DNA from: Actinomycetes bacterium
GTDB lineage: Bacteria > Actinomycetota > Actinomycetes > Actinomycetales > Cellulomonadaceae
Direction: 5' to 3'
Assembly: GCA_021793115.1 (NCBI GenBank)
Contig: JAJYTJ010000059.1
Coordinates: 1-21,417 of the forward strand
DNA: 21,417 nt
Shown: piece after piece, positions 13,050 to 21,127 of the stretch
How the letters are laid out: the number at the start of each line of letters is the position of its first letter
Numbering within the stretch: the stretch's first letter is position 1
Made by a program: the position numbers and the translations under genes
Notes under the pieces: model-generated
The model's input: the letters and a program-made list of their open reading frames with translations, nothing else
What the model was told of the DNA's origin: nothing
Databases searched by the model: none

Positions 13050-14870
13050 ATGGAGACCGTCGGGTGGCTGGTGCTCGGCGTGCTGGTGATCGTCGCGGTG
13101 ACCAGCGTGGCGCACCACGTGGGCGTCGCCCCGCCGCTGCTGCTGGTGGTCATCGGCGTCGGCGTCAGCCTGCTGCCCGCGGTCCCGGCGTTCCACGTCG
13201 AGCCGCGGCTCATCCTCGCCGTGATCCTGCCGCCGCTCCTCTACTCGGGCGCCGTCAGCCTGCCCGCCATGGACTTCCGGCGGGACCTGACGACGATCTC
13301 CGCGCTCTCGGTGGGCCTCGTCGTCGTCTCGGCCGTCGTCGTCGGGCTCGTCGTCTCGGCGTTGCTGCCCGGGCTCGGGCTGGCCGGCGGCATCGCGCTC
13401 GGGGCGGTGGTCAGCCCCACGGACGCGGTGGCGACGAGGATCGTGCGCAGCCAGCGCGTGTCGCCGCGCATCGTCACGGTGCTCGAGGGCGAGAGCCTGC
13501 TCAACGACGCGTCCGCCCTGGTGCTGCTGCGCAGCGCGGTCGCCGCCATCACGGCGACGGTCACGGCGGGCCAGGTGGCGTGGGACTTCACACGCGCCGT
13601 CGTCGTCGCGGTCGTCGTCGGCTGGCTCGTCGGCAAGGGGGCGCTGTGGGCGCGGGCCCACCTGCGGCCCGCGACCGCCGGCGTGGCCGTCTCGCTCGTG
13701 GTGCCCTACGTGGCCTACCTGCCGTCGGAGCAGCTGGGCGGCTCCGGGCTGGTCGCGGCCGTCACGGCCGGGCTCGTCACCGGCACCAGCGGGGCTCGCA
13801 CGCTGCGCGCCGAGGACCGGATGACCGAGCAGGCGGTGTGGCGCACGCTCGAGCTGCTGCTCGAGGGTGCCGTGTTCCTCCTCATGGGGCTCGCGCTGTT
13901 CGGCCTGCTCGAGGACCTGCGCGGAGCGCACGGCGACCTCTCGACCACGCTGTGGCTCGCCGCCCTCACCGGTGGCCTCGCCATCGTGGTGCGCGCCGCG
14001 TTCGTCACGCCCTCGCTCGCGCTGCTGCGCCGGCGCACCGAGCGCCAGGCCGGGCGGCGTGGCCGGCTCGCGGCGTTCGAGGAGCGCCTGGACCACGCGC
14101 CGGGCGGGTCGGCGTCGCTCGTCGGGCTGCCCGACGAGACCGGACCGCGCCTCGCGGGACGCCTCGGCGCCCCCGGCGGGGTGGGCGTCGGGGACGTCGC
14201 CCGCGTCGAGGGACGAGCGCGGGCGCTGCGGTCGATGGTCCGGCGCCGCATCGCGGACATCGACTACCTCGCGGCCGAGTCGTTCGGCTGGCGCGAGGGC
14301 GGGCTGCTGGTGTGGGCGGGGATGCGCGGGGCGATCACGCTGGCGGCGGCGCAGTCGCTGCCGGCGGCGACGCCGCACCGCTCCGTCCTCGTGCTCGTCG
14401 CCTTCGTCGTCGCCGCCGGGACCCTGCTGCTGCAGGGCGGCACGCTGCCCGCGCTCATCCGCCGGCTCGGGCTCGCGCGGGACGACGATCCCGACGAGCG
14501 CACGGACCTCGAGGCGGTGCAGGCGGAGCTCGCCCGCGCGGCGGCCGACCGGCTCGCGGACCCCGCGCTGCGCCGGCCCGACGGCCGCCCCTACGGCCAC
14601 GCGGTGCTGGAGCGCGTGCGCCGCGTGAGCACCGTGGTGCTCCGCCGGGCCGAGCCGGAGGGCGGCGAGGAGCGCGCCGCCGCCCTCGCGGAGCGCGCCG
14701 AGGAGGAGGCACTGCGCCTCGACCTCATCGACACGCAGCGCCGGGCGCTGCTGCGGCTGCGCTCCGAGGGCACGTACGGCTCGGACGCCCTGGCCGAGGA
14801 GCTGCGCATCCTCGACGCCGAGCAGCTGGGCCTCGAGCTGCGCGCGGTTGGCCCCCGCGACCAGGACTGA
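13050..14870 (+). CDS. CPA1-family Na+/H+ antiporter
   Basis: This 606-residue monovalent cation/proton antiporter of the CPA1 (NhaP/YjcE-like) group has about twelve transmembrane helices. The fold-defining unwound helix is seen as [17 protein letters not shown] and the ion-binding helix as [15 protein letters not shown], with the conserved Asn-Asp pair. A later helix carries [18 protein letters not shown], the usual G-M-R-G motif. A polar insertion of about 80 residues (around 330-410) precedes that helix. The last 120 residues are a charged, helical cytoplasmic tail likely to regulate transport. The start is the ATG preceded by GGGAGGT with 5-nt spacing. Exchange of internal Na+ (or K+/Li+) for protons is the expected role; the ion cannot be assigned from sequence. 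The phosphofructokinase gene begins 35 bp downstream with its own ribosome site. Confidence 0.9.
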   Translation: METVGWLVLGVLVIVAVTSVAHHVGVAPPLLLVVIGVGVSLLPAVPAFHVEPRLILAVILPPLLYSGAVSLPAMDFRRDLTTISALSVGLVVVSAVVVGLVVSALLPGLGLAGGIALGAVVSPTDAVATRIVRSQRVSPRIVTVLEGESLLNDASALVLLRSAVAAITATVTAGQVAWDFTRAVVVAVVVGWLVGKGALWARAHLRPATAGVAVSLVVPYVAYLPSEQLGGSGLVAAVTAGLVTGTSGARTLRAEDRMTEQAVWRTLELLLEGAVFLLMGLALFGLLEDLRGAHGDLSTTLWLAALTGGLAIVVRAAFVTPSLALLRRRTERQAGRRGRLAAFEERLDHAPGGSASLVGLPDETGPRLAGRLGAPGGVGVGDVARVEGRARALRSMVRRRIADIDYLAAESFGWREGGLLVWAGMRGAITLAAAQSLPAATPHRSVLVLVAFVVAAGTLLLQGGTLPALIRRLGLARDDDPDERTDLEAVQAELARAAADRLADPALRRPDGRPYGHAVLERVRRVSTVVLRRAEPEGGEERAAALAERAEEEALRLDLIDTQRRALLRLRSEGTYGSDALAEELRILDAEQLGLELRAVGPRDQD

Positions 14871-14905
14871 GGACACTGGGCCCGTCGGACAGGGAGGTGG
14901 CGGCC

Positions 14906-16042
14906 ATGGTGGCCAAGCCCAAGGTCAAGAAGGTCGGCATCCTCACCGCGGGCGGCGACAGCCCGGGCCTCAACGCCGCGATCCGCAGCTTCGGCAAGAC
15001 CGCGATCGGCCACTACGGCATGGAGCTCATCGGGTTCCGCGACGGCATCACCGGGCTCGTCGAGGACCGCTGGGTGACCCTCGACGGCAAGGCCCTGTCC
15101 GGCATCCTCACGGTGGGCGGCACCATCCTCGGCACCAGCCGCGACAAGGTGCACAAGTACGCCGTGGACGGCGAGATCCGGGACATGGTGCCCACCGTCG
15201 TCGAGAACTACCAGCGCGAGGGCCTCGACGCGCTCATCCTCCTGGGCGGCGGCGGCACCGCGAAGAATGCGATGCGGCTCGTGGCCGCCGGGCTCAACGT
15301 GCTGCACCTGCCGAAGACGATCGACAACGACATCGCGCGCACGGACACGTCGTTCGGGTTCGCGACCGCGATGGAGATCGCCACCGACGCGATCGACCGC
15401 GTGCACTCGACGGCGCACAGCCACCACCGGATCATCCTCACGGAGATCATGGGGCACCGCGCCGGCTGGCTGACGCTCGGCGCCGGCCTGGCCGGCGGCG
15501 CGGACATCATCCTCATCCCCGAGATCCCCTACACCGTGGACTCGGTGGCGGCGACCATCAAGACCCGCCTGCAACGGGGGTCCAACTTCTCGGTGGTCGC
15601 GGTGGCCGAGGGGGCGCGCGACGTCGACGACGCCGCGGACTACGCCGCCGCCGAGCTGCTCGCCGGCTCGGCGAAGACCCCCGAGGCGCAGCGCGCCGCC
15701 CGCGCGCACCTCGCCCACGTCGAGGACCTGCAGCGCGAGCACACCTTCAAGCTGGCGCGCGACCTCGAGGCCGCCACCGGCCTGGAGACGCGCGTGACCA
15801 TCCTCGGCTACGTGCAGCGCGGCGGGACCCCCTGCGCGGCGGACCGGCTGCTGGCCACCAGGCTCGGCGCCGCCGCCGCCGACCTCGTCGCGCGCGGCGA
15901 GTTCGGCGTCATGGTGGCGGCGCGCGGCGAGGGCACCGAGCCCGTGCCGCTGTCGGAGGTGGCGGGCAAGGTCAAGCTCGTGCCGCGCGACCACGAGTGG
16001 GTCACCGCGGCCCGGCAGGTGGGCGTGGGCCTGGGCGAGTAG
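14906..16042 (+). CDS. 6-phosphofructokinase (group III-like; donor uncertain)
   Basis: This 378-residue phosphofructokinase converts fructose 6-phosphate to fructose 1,6-bisphosphate. The nucleotide-binding start is [17 protein letters not shown], the catalytic loop is [17 protein letters not shown] (base Asp140) and the fructose-6-phosphate region is [34 protein letters not shown] is the usual C-terminal motif. The donor-determining positions are odd. Where E. coli has G-G-D103-G104, this protein has G-G-G116-G117-T, so the Mg-binding Asp is Gly. The position equivalent to E. coli Gly124 is Lys137. Lys there is known in PPi-dependent enzymes and in ATP-dependent group III/plant types; Gly at 104 favours ATP. 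I therefore lean to ATP but cannot settle it. The start has GGAGGT 7 nt upstream. It is convergent with nhaA. Confidence 0.93.
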   Translation: MVAKPKVKKVGILTAGGDSPGLNAAIRSFGKTAIGHYGMELIGFRDGITGLVEDRWVTLDGKALSGILTVGGTILGTSRDKVHKYAVDGEIRDMVPTVVENYQREGLDALILLGGGGTAKNAMRLVAAGLNVLHLPKTIDNDIARTDTSFGFATAMEIATDAIDRVHSTAHSHHRIILTEIMGHRAGWLTLGAGLAGGADIILIPEIPYTVDSVAATIKTRLQRGSNFSVVAVAEGARDVDDAADYAAAELLAGSAKTPEAQRAARAHLAHVEDLQREHTFKLARDLEAATGLETRVTILGYVQRGGTPCAADRLLATRLGAAAADLVARGEFGVMVAARGEGTEPVPLSEVAGKVKLVPRDHEWVTAARQVGVGLGE

Positions 16043-16053
16043 CGCCCGGCAGC

Positions 16054-16085
16054 GCGAGCCCGACGACTCGCTCCGGGCGGCTCGC
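16054..16085. terminator. Possible terminator between pfk and nhaA
   Basis: GCGAGCC (16054-16060) can pair with GGCTCGC (16079-16085). The element lies in the 93-bp gap between two convergent stop codons. The loop is 18 nt, and no T-run follows on either side. Confidence 0.35.
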
Positions 16086-16135
16086 TCGTCCGGAACGGGC
16101 CGGGGGCGGGCTTGGGGACGGGCTGGGCGGCGTCG

Positions 16136-17347
16136 TCAGGCTGCGCGGCGGCGCGCCCGCCGCAGTGCCACCGCGGCGGCGACCGCCGAGACGAGCGACG
16201 CCGCGAACACGGCCAGCGTGGCGTCGTCGCGCAGCCGCGCGTCGTCGAACGCCAGCGAGGCGACGAGCAGGGACACCGTGAAACCGACACCGGCCAGCAG
16301 CCCGACGCCCAGCAGGTCACGCACCCGCAGGCCGCCCGGCAGCCGCAGGCCGGTGAACCGTGTGAGCAGCGCCGCGGTCCCCAGCACGCCCACGGGCTTG
16401 CCGACGACGAGCCCCAGCAGCACCGCCCAGGCGACGGGCTCCGTCGCGACCCGGCCCGCCCCGGTGAGCGCCACGCCCGCGGCGAAGAAGGCGAACACGG
16501 GCGCCGCGACGGTCGCCGACCACGGCCGCACCTGCTGCTCGAGCCGGCTCGCGAGGGAGGGCCGCCCGTCCGAGCGCGGCGCGGCCGGCACCGCCAGGCC
16601 GCACACCACGCCGGCGATGGTCGCGTGGATCCCGGAGGCGTGCAGCGTCACCCACGCGACCAGGCCGAGCGCGACGAGACCGACGACGAGCACCACCGAC
16701 GCCACGCGCCTCACCGGGGCTCGCCCCCGCGGCCGGACCCGCACCAGGGCGGCGAACGCCCCGAGCGCCAGCACCGCCGCGGCGAGCCATGCCACCCGGA
16801 TCTCGGCCGCGTAGAACACCGCGATGACGACGATCGCCAGCAGGTCGTCGACCACCGCGAGCGTGAGCAGGAACACGCGCGCCGCGCCGGGCAGCCCGCG
16901 GCCGACGAGGGCGAGCACCGCGAGCGCGAACGCGATGTCGGTCGCGGTCGGCACCGCCCAGCCACGCGTCGCCCCCTCGGCCGCGCCGCCGCCGAGCGCG
17001 ACGACGAGCGCATAGATCCCGGCCGGCACGGCCATCCCTCCCACGGCCGCCAGCGCCGGGACCGCGGCGTGGCGAGGGTCCCGCAGCATGCCCGCCACCA
17101 GCTCGCGCTTCAGCTCCAGCCCCACCACCAGGAAGAACACGGCCAGCAGCCCGTCGGCGGCCCACGCCTCGAGGCTCAGGTGGGCGTGCCAGGCTGCCGG
17201 GCCCACGGTCGTCTCGGCGAGCGTGCGGTAGGCCGCCCGCCACGGCGAGTTGGCCCATGCCAGGCCGGCCGCGGCGGCGACGAGCAGCAGCACGCCGCCG
17301 GCGAGGTCGCCGGACAGGCGGTGGCGCAGGGTGTTGGCGTTCGGCAA
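16136..17347 (-). CDS. nhaA: Na+/H+ antiporter NhaA
   Basis: This 403-residue antiporter of the NhaA family exports Na+ or Li+ in exchange for protons, mainly at alkaline pH. Family motifs are FFLVVGLELKREL, AVPTATDIAFALAVLAL and LAVVDDLLAIVVIA. Asp167 and Asp168 of the last are equivalent to the E. coli ion-binding Asp163/Asp164. Another conserved stretch is LGLVVGKPVGVLG, and the C-terminal helix has GVGFTVSLLVASLAF. Length and order of about twelve helices are normal. The start is TTG 17347: it gives the family N-terminus (LSGDLAGGVLLLVAAAAG) and is preceded by CGGGAG at 4 nt; no ATG or GTG gives a better start. It is on the opposite strand to the CPA1 antiporter, so the two systems are not in one operon. 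An inverted repeat upstream separates it from mazF. Confidence 0.93.
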   Translation of the reverse strand: MPNANTLRHRLSGDLAGGVLLLVAAAAGLAWANSPWRAAYRTLAETTVGPAAWHAHLSLEAWAADGLLAVFFLVVGLELKRELVAGMLRDPRHAAVPALAAVGGMAVPAGIYALVVALGGGAAEGATRGWAVPTATDIAFALAVLALVGRGLPGAARVFLLTLAVVDDLLAIVVIAVFYAAEIRVAWLAAAVLALGAFAALVRVRPRGRAPVRRVASVVLVVGLVALGLVAWVTLHASGIHATIAGVVCGLAVPAAPRSDGRPSLASRLEQQVRPWSATVAAPVFAFFAAGVALTGAGRVATEPVAWAVLLGLVVGKPVGVLGTAALLTRFTGLRLPGGLRVRDLLGVGLLAGVGFTVSLLVASLAFDDARLRDDATLAVFAASLVSAVAAAVALRRARRRAA

Positions 17348-17431
17348 GGGGCTCCCGTGGTCGCGGCGGATCGCACGCCGACCAGGCTTCCCGGCACACC
17401 GACGGGCTCGCGCCCGCTCGGGACGATGCTA

Positions 17432-17487
17432 CCGAGGCCGGTCCGCGACCCGCTCCGTGGCCACCGTGCGGGCCGGGCCGGCCTCGG
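17432..17487. terminator. Long inverted repeat between mazF and nhaA
   Basis: CCGAGGCCGG (17432-17441) is exactly complementary to 17478-17487, and pairing extends four bases further inward with one G-T wobble, giving 14 bp around a 28-nt loop. It lies 20-76 bp after the mazF stop, so it may end the toxin-antitoxin transcript before nhaA. Confidence 0.4.
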
Positions 17488-17507
17488 GGCTGGCCGCCAC
17501 CACCGGC

Positions 17508-17846
17508 TCAGAGATCGAGGAAGTCGCGCAGCCAGAGGCTCACGTCGCGCATCGTCGCATCGTCGACCACGCCGACGGGGTCGCGCAGCCGGTCGCGGGA
17601 GAGCGTGCGCGGCTGCTCCGTCATGGCCCAGCTGGGCCGGTCTAGCCCGACCGCACCGCGCAGCCGCACGTGGTTCGGCCAGCCGCGGTCCACCGTCGTC
17701 ACCGGGACCACGATCGCCAGGGTCGTCACGCTGGCGAGGTACTCGGCCGACGCCACCACCAGCACCGGGCGGCGTCCGTCCTGCTCACGGCCCCTCGTGG
17801 GCGCCAGATCGGCCCACGCCACCGACCCGCGCCAGAGGCGGCTCAC
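17508..17846 (-). CDS. mazF: MazF/PemK-type toxin (ribonuclease)
   Basis: This 112-residue protein of the MazF/PemK family is an mRNA-cleaving endoribonuclease that arrests growth when its antitoxin is lost. The N-terminal strand WRGSVAWADLAPTRG, the core RRPVLVVASAEYL (catalytic Arg) and the segment VVPVTTVDRGWPNHVRL (Thr/Ser of the active site) are in the expected order. The C-terminal MTEQPRTLSRDRLRDPVGVV is the usual end of the fold. No key residue is missing, so the toxin looks functional. The start is the GTG that overlaps the antitoxin stop (GTGA), giving VSRLWRGSVAWADL. The frame is open 10 codons further upstream, but that part lies inside the antitoxin gene. The cleavage sequence cannot be predicted. 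Confidence 0.88.
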   Translation of the reverse strand: MSRLWRGSVAWADLAPTRGREQDGRRPVLVVASAEYLASVTTLAIVVPVTTVDRGWPNHVRLRGAVGLDRPSWAMTEQPRTLSRDRLRDPVGVVDDATMRDVSLWLRDFLDL

Positions 17847-18079
17847 GCGCCGTGGTCCTCGAGCGTCGCGTCCCACAGCTCCGTCTCGGCACGGTAGGAC
17901 GCCCGCGCCGCCTCGTCGCCGGACGCGATGGCCTCACGCAGATGGGCGAAGCGCTGCTCCCGCAGGTACCGGTCGAGGAGCCGCTCGACGAAGGAGCCGG
18001 TGGTCAGGCCCTCCTCGTGGGCCGCGTCGTTGAGGCGGTCCCGGAGCTCGGAGGACACCTTGATCGTGGTGGCGGTCAC
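17843..18079 (-). CDS. mazE: MazE-type ribbon-helix-helix antitoxin
   Basis: This 78-residue antitoxin begins MTATTIKVSSELRDRLNDAA. The first strand (TTIKVSSEL) and two helices form a ribbon-helix-helix DNA-binding domain of the kind used by actinobacterial MazE proteins. The C-terminal half, with ASGDEAARASYRAETELW and an acidic end, is the expected disordered toxin-binding segment. It is transcribed first and its TGA overlaps the toxin GTG, coupling translation so that antitoxin is made in excess. The start is GTG 18079, placed 6 nt after a TATACT -10 and without a ribosome site, so the message is probably leaderless. Two GTATAC half-sites 11 bp apart overlap the -10, giving the usual autorepression. 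Confidence 0.87.
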   Translation of the reverse strand: MTATTIKVSSELRDRLNDAAHEEGLTTGSFVERLLDRYLREQRFAHLREAIASGDEAARASYRAETELWDATLEDHGA

Positions 18080-18085
18080 GCCGCC

Positions 18086-18103
18086 AGTATACGATCGGTA
18101 TAC
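18086..18103 (-). promoter_or_regulatory. mazEF promoter -10 and overlapping operator
   Basis: On the minus strand TATACT (18091-18086) is an excellent -10, 6 nt before the antitoxin GTG. Two copies of the self-complementary GTATAC lie at 18087-18092 and 18098-18103, with start-to-start spacing of 11 bp (one helical turn). The first overlaps the -10, so antitoxin binding would block the promoter. The stop codon of the lipase gene (18107-18109) is only 4 bp upstream. Confidence 0.65.
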
Positions 18104-18106
18104 CGC

Positions 18107-19861
18107 CTAGGCGCCCGGGCAGGTCGACGCCGCGGGCTGCCCCGCGAAGCGGGCCGCCGTCCAGGCCACGAGCTGTGGCACCAGCGGCGACGAGTCGGCG
18201 ACGAGGCCGGTGTGGTCCAGGCCGGGATAGGTGCGGTAGTCGATCGACCAGCCGTCGGCGCAGCGCGCGGCGACGTACGCCCGCTGCATCGCCGGCAGCA
18301 CCAGCGGGTCGGCCTCGCCCTGCGCGACGAGCACGGGCGCCGTGACCGGGCCGGTCGGGACGTTCTGCGCGAGCCGCCGCACGAAGGGCCCGTCCGGCGC
18401 CCCGCCGGCCAGGATCGTCTGGCGGAACAGGAGCGCGTGGAGCACGGAGACGACGATCGACGGCTCGGACAGGCACCGGTCGGCCATCTCGTGCACCTGG
18501 ACCCGCGCACCCGGGCGCACCACGTCGTCGAACCGCACGTCCGGGTACACCTGCGAGTAGGCCGCCACGGCGTAGGCCGCGAACAGGCTCCCGACCGAGA
18601 GCTGGTCGAGGTTGCGCACCAGCGCCGGCAGGTCCGTCGCGGGCGCCAGCGCGGCCACGCCCCGCAGCGGCACGTCCGGGGCGTAGGTGGGCCGGAGGAT
18701 CGCGGTCCACAGCGCGGCGTGGCCGCCCTGCGAGTGGCCCCACACCACGGTCTCGTCGGACAGCGTCACGCCCGCCAGCTGCCGGGCGGCCCGCACCGCG
18801 TCCAGCACCGACCTGCCCTCGGCCTGCCCGACGAGGTAGGGGTGCGGGCCGGCGGTGCCGAGGCCCGCGTAGTCGGTGGCGACCAGCGCCCAGCCGTGCG
18901 AGATCACGTCGCCGAGGGCGGGCATCGCGCCGGCGCCCAGCGGGTCGGCGAGCAGGGTCGGGGCGCACTGCCGGGCGAACCCCGTGGTGCCGTGCGCCCA
19001 GGCGATCACGGGGCGCGGGCCGGCCGGGGCCTGGTCGCCGACGAGCACGAGCCCGCTGGCCACCGCGGGGACGCCGGTGTCACGCGTGGTGGTGTAGAGG
19101 ATGCGCCACGCGTGGGTGCCGGCCGGCATGCCGCGGCTGAACGGCTCGCTGCGCAGCAGCCGACCGGGCTGGCCGGGCACCGTCGCGGGCGGCGTGTAGA
19201 ACGCGTCGGGCACCGGGGTGGCGCGGTGCAGCGCCACGGTCCCGGACACCAGCAGCGCCAGGACGAGCACGGACGCGACCGCGCCGCCGGTCCGCGCCAG
19301 CCGGCGCCCGCGCGACCGGCGCTCCGGGCGGGCACGCGGCCGCACGGCCTCACGCGCGCGGGCCAGGCCCTGCACCACGAGCGTCGCCCCGCACGCCACC
19401 GCCACGACGAACACCGTGACGTCCGGCCAGGCCAGGAGCAGCACGCCCGCCGCCGTGGCCGACGCGCCGAGCAGCACGGCCGTCACCCGCTGCTCGTCGT
19501 GCCCCCGCACACCCGCGAGCAGCCGGCGGACGCCGACGAGCACGGCCGCCACCCCGGCGGCGAAGGCCAGCACGCGCACGGTCGGCCCCGGCCAGGCCAG
19601 CACCGCCACCGCGGCCGCGAGCCACACGGCGCCCGTGACCCACCGCCACCACCCACCCCCGCTGCGCCAGGCGGCGGCGAGGTCGCCGACGCCCAGCAGC
19701 ACGAGAGCCGCCACCACCCCGACGACGAGCACCGCGAGCGACCGGAACGGATCGAGCAGCAGCACCACGCCGACGAGGGAGGCCAGCACGCCCACCGGCA
19801 CGCCGAGCCAGGGGGCCAGGCGGCCCCGTCGGGCGGCGTCGTTGGCGTCCGCCGGGGTCAC
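18107..19861 (-). CDS. Membrane-anchored secretory-lipase-type alpha/beta hydrolase with HdeD-like N-terminus
   Basis: This 584-residue two-part protein has about six short transmembrane helices in residues 1-175, in repeats such as VAVLAWPGPTVRVLAFAAG and VLLLAWPDVTVFVVAVACG. That W-P-x-x-T-V pattern recalls the HdeD/DUF308 membrane repeat. One more helix (about 195-210) leads into an extracytoplasmic alpha/beta hydrolase of the secretory lipase (LIP) family. The nucleophile is Ser377 in WGHSQGGHA, the acid is Asp518 in QGEADPLV and the base is His550 in GLDHTGL. AHGTTGFARQCAPT before it forms the oxyanion region. Ester or lipid hydrolysis outside the membrane is likely; the substrate is unknown. 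The start is chosen as GTG 19861, 6 nt after a TAACCT -10; GTG 19864 is the adjacent alternative. It is followed by mazEF 27 bp downstream on the same strand. Confidence 0.85.
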   Translation of the reverse strand: MTPADANDAARRGRLAPWLGVPVGVLASLVGVVLLLDPFRSLAVLVVGVVAALVLLGVGDLAAAWRSGGGWWRWVTGAVWLAAAVAVLAWPGPTVRVLAFAAGVAAVLVGVRRLLAGVRGHDEQRVTAVLLGASATAAGVLLLAWPDVTVFVVAVACGATLVVQGLARAREAVRPRARPERRSRGRRLARTGGAVASVLVLALLVSGTVALHRATPVPDAFYTPPATVPGQPGRLLRSEPFSRGMPAGTHAWRILYTTTRDTGVPAVASGLVLVGDQAPAGPRPVIAWAHGTTGFARQCAPTLLADPLGAGAMPALGDVISHGWALVATDYAGLGTAGPHPYLVGQAEGRSVLDAVRAARQLAGVTLSDETVVWGHSQGGHAALWTAILRPTYAPDVPLRGVAALAPATDLPALVRNLDQLSVGSLFAAYAVAAYSQVYPDVRFDDVVRPGARVQVHEMADRCLSEPSIVVSVLHALLFRQTILAGGAPDGPFVRRLAQNVPTGPVTAPVLVAQGEADPLVLPAMQRAYVAARCADGWSIDYRTYPGLDHTGLVADSSPLVPQLVAWTAARFAGQPAASTCPGA

Positions 19862-19867
19862 CACGTC

Positions 19868-19873
19868 AGGTTA
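19868..19873 (-). promoter_or_regulatory. -10 element TAACCT for the lipase gene
   Basis: On the minus strand TAACCT lies 6 nt before GTG 19861 (3 nt before GTG 19864). No ribosome binding site is present, so a leaderless transcript starting at GTG 19861 is likely. Confidence 0.45.
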
Positions 19874-19985
19874 GGAGCGGGTCCGTCGCCGCGCAGGTCG
19901 AGCGGACCGGAGCCTGCCCAGGTCGCCGGTCCTCCCTGCCTCGGGGCTCTTCCCCGTCGCTCACGCCCCGACCAGCGTCATCGCC

Positions 19986-20105
19986 CGTGCGCCGTTGATT
20001 CGGATGAAGACTGGTGATGCACCGTTCCACCCGATGGGCGTCGATCAGCGTGCCGTCGCCGGCGTAGATCGCCCGCAGTCCGCCGTAAGCGTCCCGACGA
20101 GATCT
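19986..20105 (-). pseudogene. Coding-like tail after the HNH stop, in another frame
   Basis: Just after the HNH gene stop, the frame shifted by -1 reads on without a stop. It gives a protein-like sequence containing RRDAYGGLRAIYAGDGTLID and then AHRVERCITSLHPNQRR. Its third codon positions are mostly G or C, and the residue mix (Ile, Leu, Tyr, Asp) looks natural, unlike the Arg/Ala/Pro-rich shadow frames elsewhere. It could be a lost C-terminal extension of the HNH protein after a frameshift, or the remnant of another gene. I recognise no family. The rest of 19862-20104 (about 19874-19985) holds nothing I can identify. Confidence 0.25.
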
Positions 20106-21121
20106 CAACCGCGGTTGCCCTTGATGACGTTGCAGCACCAGTGTGCCGTTTGAAGGTTGGCCGCGGTGTGCGCTCCGTATCCCGCAATCGGCCTGCGGTG
20201 GTCGAGTGTCACGCACCATGGGTCCGGCCAGCGGAGAGTCCGATCCACTGGCTTGCCGCACAACTGGCAGGTCCACCCGTCCCGCACATAGATGTCGAGC
20301 GGATCAACCGGATCGGCCGCGGCATCGAGTACCCCCAGAGCGCGCATGCGAGCTTGGTAGGCGTTCCTCGCCGTCGTGATTCGGTGGCGTTGCTCCGACA
20401 GGGCCAGTCGAGCCGGCGTCCAAAGCTTCGCCACTGGGGCTGGGCTGAACGCGAACGCTTCCCAGCGGTACTCGCTGCCGTTCTCGTCGAGGTCGCTGAT
20501 GAACTCGGTGCCCGCGTACAGGGGCCCGAACTCGGGGATGGTGAGCATGGGCTGGTTGTCGAACCGAAGGGGGATCTCGTGCGTGTCACTGAAGTACGCG
20601 TGGCCGAGCGTGGTCCGCGCTGGCTCGCCGTACTCACCCCGGAAGAACACGGTCCAGAGCCCGGACTCCACGTGGAACGCTGCAAGCGGCGGGGTCGCCG
20701 AGTCCTCGATGAACTGTGCGATGTAGAGGTTCCGCCACGGCATCTCGTCGATCGCGACGTACGCGGTGTGCTGGCCGTGGCGTTCGATGACGTCACCGTT
20801 GATCGGAAACCGGCCGTGCTCGTAAGGAAACTCTGCATCCTCTTGCGTCCTGAAGACTCGCGCGGCGCGTGCGCGTTCCTCCCCGCTCCATTCGAGATAC
20901 GCCTTTGGGGCCGAGTAGCCCGGGCGGTCGCCGCGCGCCACTTCCCGCTTCATGCGGCGGATCAGATTGCCGTTGCACCTGCCGCTGCACACGCCGCGTT
21001 CCCGATAGAGCTTCGACGTCTTTGGAGGGAGCGGTTCACCGCAGACTCGACACGCGGCGCCAGGTGAAGCCGGTGCGTCGAGGCGGAGCTGTTCGTTGAA
21101 CCACTCCCAATAGGGCTCCAC
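20105..21121 (-). CDS. HNH endonuclease with N-terminal four-cysteine cluster
   Basis: This protein of about 338 residues ends in a clear HNH nuclease domain. The first metal pair is in WTCQLCGKPVD. The catalytic core is VTLDHRRPIAGYGAHTAANL, followed by QTAHWCCNVIKG, with the DH, N and second H-x2-C...N-x2-K-G elements intact. Near the N-terminus CRVCGEPLPPKTSK and VCSGRC give a C-x2-C...C-x3-C zinc cluster. The 200 residues between (PFPYEHGRFPING-like region onward) match no family I know. HNH proteins of this kind cut or nick DNA and are found in phages, restriction and mobile elements. GC is visibly lower than in neighbouring genes, suggesting transfer. The start is uncertain. GTG 21121 has a TACGGT -10 six nt upstream. 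The frame is open to TTG 21274, and a GGGAGGAGG sequence (21229-21221) lacks a good in-frame start after it. Confidence 0.72.
   Translation of the reverse strand: MEPYWEWFNEQLRLDAPASPGAACRVCGEPLPPKTSKLYRERGVCSGRCNGNLIRRMKREVARGDRPGYSAPKAYLEWSGEERARAARVFRTQEDAEFPYEHGRFPINGDVIERHGQHTAYVAIDEMPWRNLYIAQFIEDSATPPLAAFHVESGLWTVFFRGEYGEPARTTLGHAYFSDTHEIPLRFDNQPMLTIPEFGPLYAGTEFISDLDENGSEYRWEAFAFSPAPVAKLWTPARLALSEQRHRITTARNAYQARMRALGVLDAAADPVDPLDIYVRDGWTCQLCGKPVDRTLRWPDPWCVTLDHRRPIAGYGAHTAANLQTAHWCCNVIKGNRG
20106..20117. repeat. 12-bp perfect palindrome at the HNH 3' end
   Basis: CAACCGCGGTTG is self-complementary and covers the last codons and part of the stop of the HNH gene. It lies at the junction where coding potential moves to another frame. 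It may be chance, a protein site or a junction scar. Confidence 0.3.
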
Positions 21122-21127
21122 GCGTGG

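Noticed and set aside
12453..14876. An 807-codon open frame on the minus strand
   Set aside because: It is a shadow of the CPA1 antiporter gene running into the ATPase gene in the wrong frame; composition is not protein-like.
16112..20017. A 1301-codon open frame on the plus strand
   Set aside because: It is antisense to nhaA, mazEF and the lipase. Its product is an Arg/Gly/His/Ala-rich low-complexity sequence, a typical shadow of high-GC genes.
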